Shown here piece after piece: positions 5,816 through 6,383 of a stretch of DNA of 6,383 nt. This DNA is from Methylococcaceae bacterium (GTDB taxonomy: Bacteria > Pseudomonadota > Gammaproteobacteria > Methylococcales > Methylomonadaceae). The notes under the pieces are model-generated. The model saw only the letters and a list, made by a program, of their open reading frames with translations. It was not told the DNA's origin and did no database searches. Position 1 is the first letter of the stretch, and each line of letters begins with the position of its first letter. The translations under genes and the position numbers were made by a program. The stretch lies in NCBI GenBank assembly GCA_030618325.1, contig JAUXDP010000182.1, positions 1-6,383 of the forward strand. Reading direction: 5' to 3'.

Positions 5816-6383
5816 CGTGCTTTGTTTTTCACTAGCCAATGAGTTCACGAAGTCCTCAAATATCGCGTCATCTGGACGCATTTGGCCGTCTATCCAGTGG
5901 AAATCGCCATCTGAATCAGTGATGTGCCAGTGACCTGGACACTCATACACAGCCCAGGCTTCGTAATAATAACTGATCTCTGTTACCACAAGATCACCCG
6001 CTTTTCGCATAATATCCAACGCAATAACCTGTGTACCTAGTTGTTGTGCCACTTTGAATGCAAGGCTTACTGCCTTCATTTCGATCTTTTTTGGATCCCA
6101 GTCTATTTTTCCGCTGCCACTCGCCCTGAAGTCTCCAGGCCGGTTCAAGCGCCGAAACCCAAAAGCCCGATTACCAATTACCGTAATCCTTGTATCAAAT
6201 GGATTGTCTGGTAAAAATTCCTGAAATAGGATACAACCACGTTGAATCGGATCTTCTCCGTAATGATCTTTCACGCGGCGGCCCATGAGCGAGCGAACTG
6301 CATTAGAAAGTCGGTCTACCATCTGCAATGATGCAGCTTGTGCGAAGTGATCAGGAATTATTGACATACCATCATGAAATAGC
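5804..6383 (-). CDS. ATP-grasp domain protein, N-terminal part outside window
   Basis: C-terminal half of an ATP-grasp enzyme, a fold that forms amide or ester bonds through acyl phosphates. Numbering from the internal ATG at 6367: FQEFLP at 48-53 supplies the nucleotide-side Glu50. DTRITVIGNRAFGF (58-71) and the loop RASGSG (81-86) are typical of this group. Asp118 in ALDIM and Glu130 in VTEISYYY are the likely Mg-ATP ligands, and ECPGHW (142-147) follows. The frame is open from 6367 to the right edge (reading LFHDG before the Met), so the gene begins beyond the window. As I recall the family, the combination RxNRPxDFRASGSG ... EISY ... CPGxW is shared with uncharacterised ATP-grasp proteins from surface-polysaccharide loci. 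The TGA stop (5806-5804) overlaps the 3' end of the convergent Mur ligase gene by 12 bp. Substrate is unknown. The fold call is good. Confidence 0.78.
   Translation of the reverse strand, partial: LFHDGMSIIPDHFAQAASLQMVDRLSNAVRSLMGRRVKDHYGEDPIQRGCILFQEFLPDNPFDTRITVIGNRAFGFRRLNRPGDFRASGSGKIDWDPKKIEMKAVSLAFKVAQQLGTQVIALDIMRKAGDLVVTEISYYYEAWAVYECPGHWHITDSDGDFHWIDGQMRPDDAIFEDFVNSLASEKQSTLDV

Overview
The window looks like an accessory, surface-polysaccharide or small-metabolite region of a Gram-negative, probably gammaproteobacterial, chromosome. The lineage call is weak. It rests on AT-rich coding in the first gene, an IS982-family element and an ISL3-type transposase remnant, and protein families common in exopolysaccharide loci. 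No rRNA, tRNA or unmistakably housekeeping gene fixes the taxon.

Layout. (1) Positions 1-2135, + strand: most of a heparinase II/III-type polysaccharide lyase with an N-terminal hydrophobic anchor or signal peptide; its start lies before the window. (2) Positions 2199-3219: an almost complete IS982-family insertion sequence with 20-bp imperfect inverted ends. Its minus-strand transposase is broken by one frameshift near 2811-2815. (3) Positions 3220-3911: about 690 bp without an intact gene, holding a bulged hairpin (3461-3492) and a decayed ISL3-family transposase fragment (about 3690-3818). (4) Positions 3921-5815, + strand: a Pth-type peptidyl-tRNA hydrolase followed 65 bp later by a short MurF-like Mur ligase. 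Both probably start at non-ATG codons. (5) Positions 5804-6383, minus strand: the C-terminal part of an ATP-grasp protein, converging on the Mur ligase with a 12-bp overlap and running off the right edge.

How the genes may work together. The Pth-like protein, the Mur-ligase-like protein lacking the usual UDP-sugar-binding N-terminal domain, and the ATP-grasp protein include two amide-forming ATP-dependent ligase folds and one enzyme that acts on aminoacyl or peptidyl esters of tRNA. The most interesting reading is a small cassette that builds or trims an amino-acid or peptide conjugate, perhaps attached to a polysaccharide precursor, since the nearest complete neighbour outside the IS is a polysaccharide lyase. 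That link is inference: the ATP-grasp gene is on the opposite strand, and the IS elements separate the lyase from the cassette.

The two transposon relics directly before pth suggest the right half was joined to the lyase gene by rearrangement or transfer.
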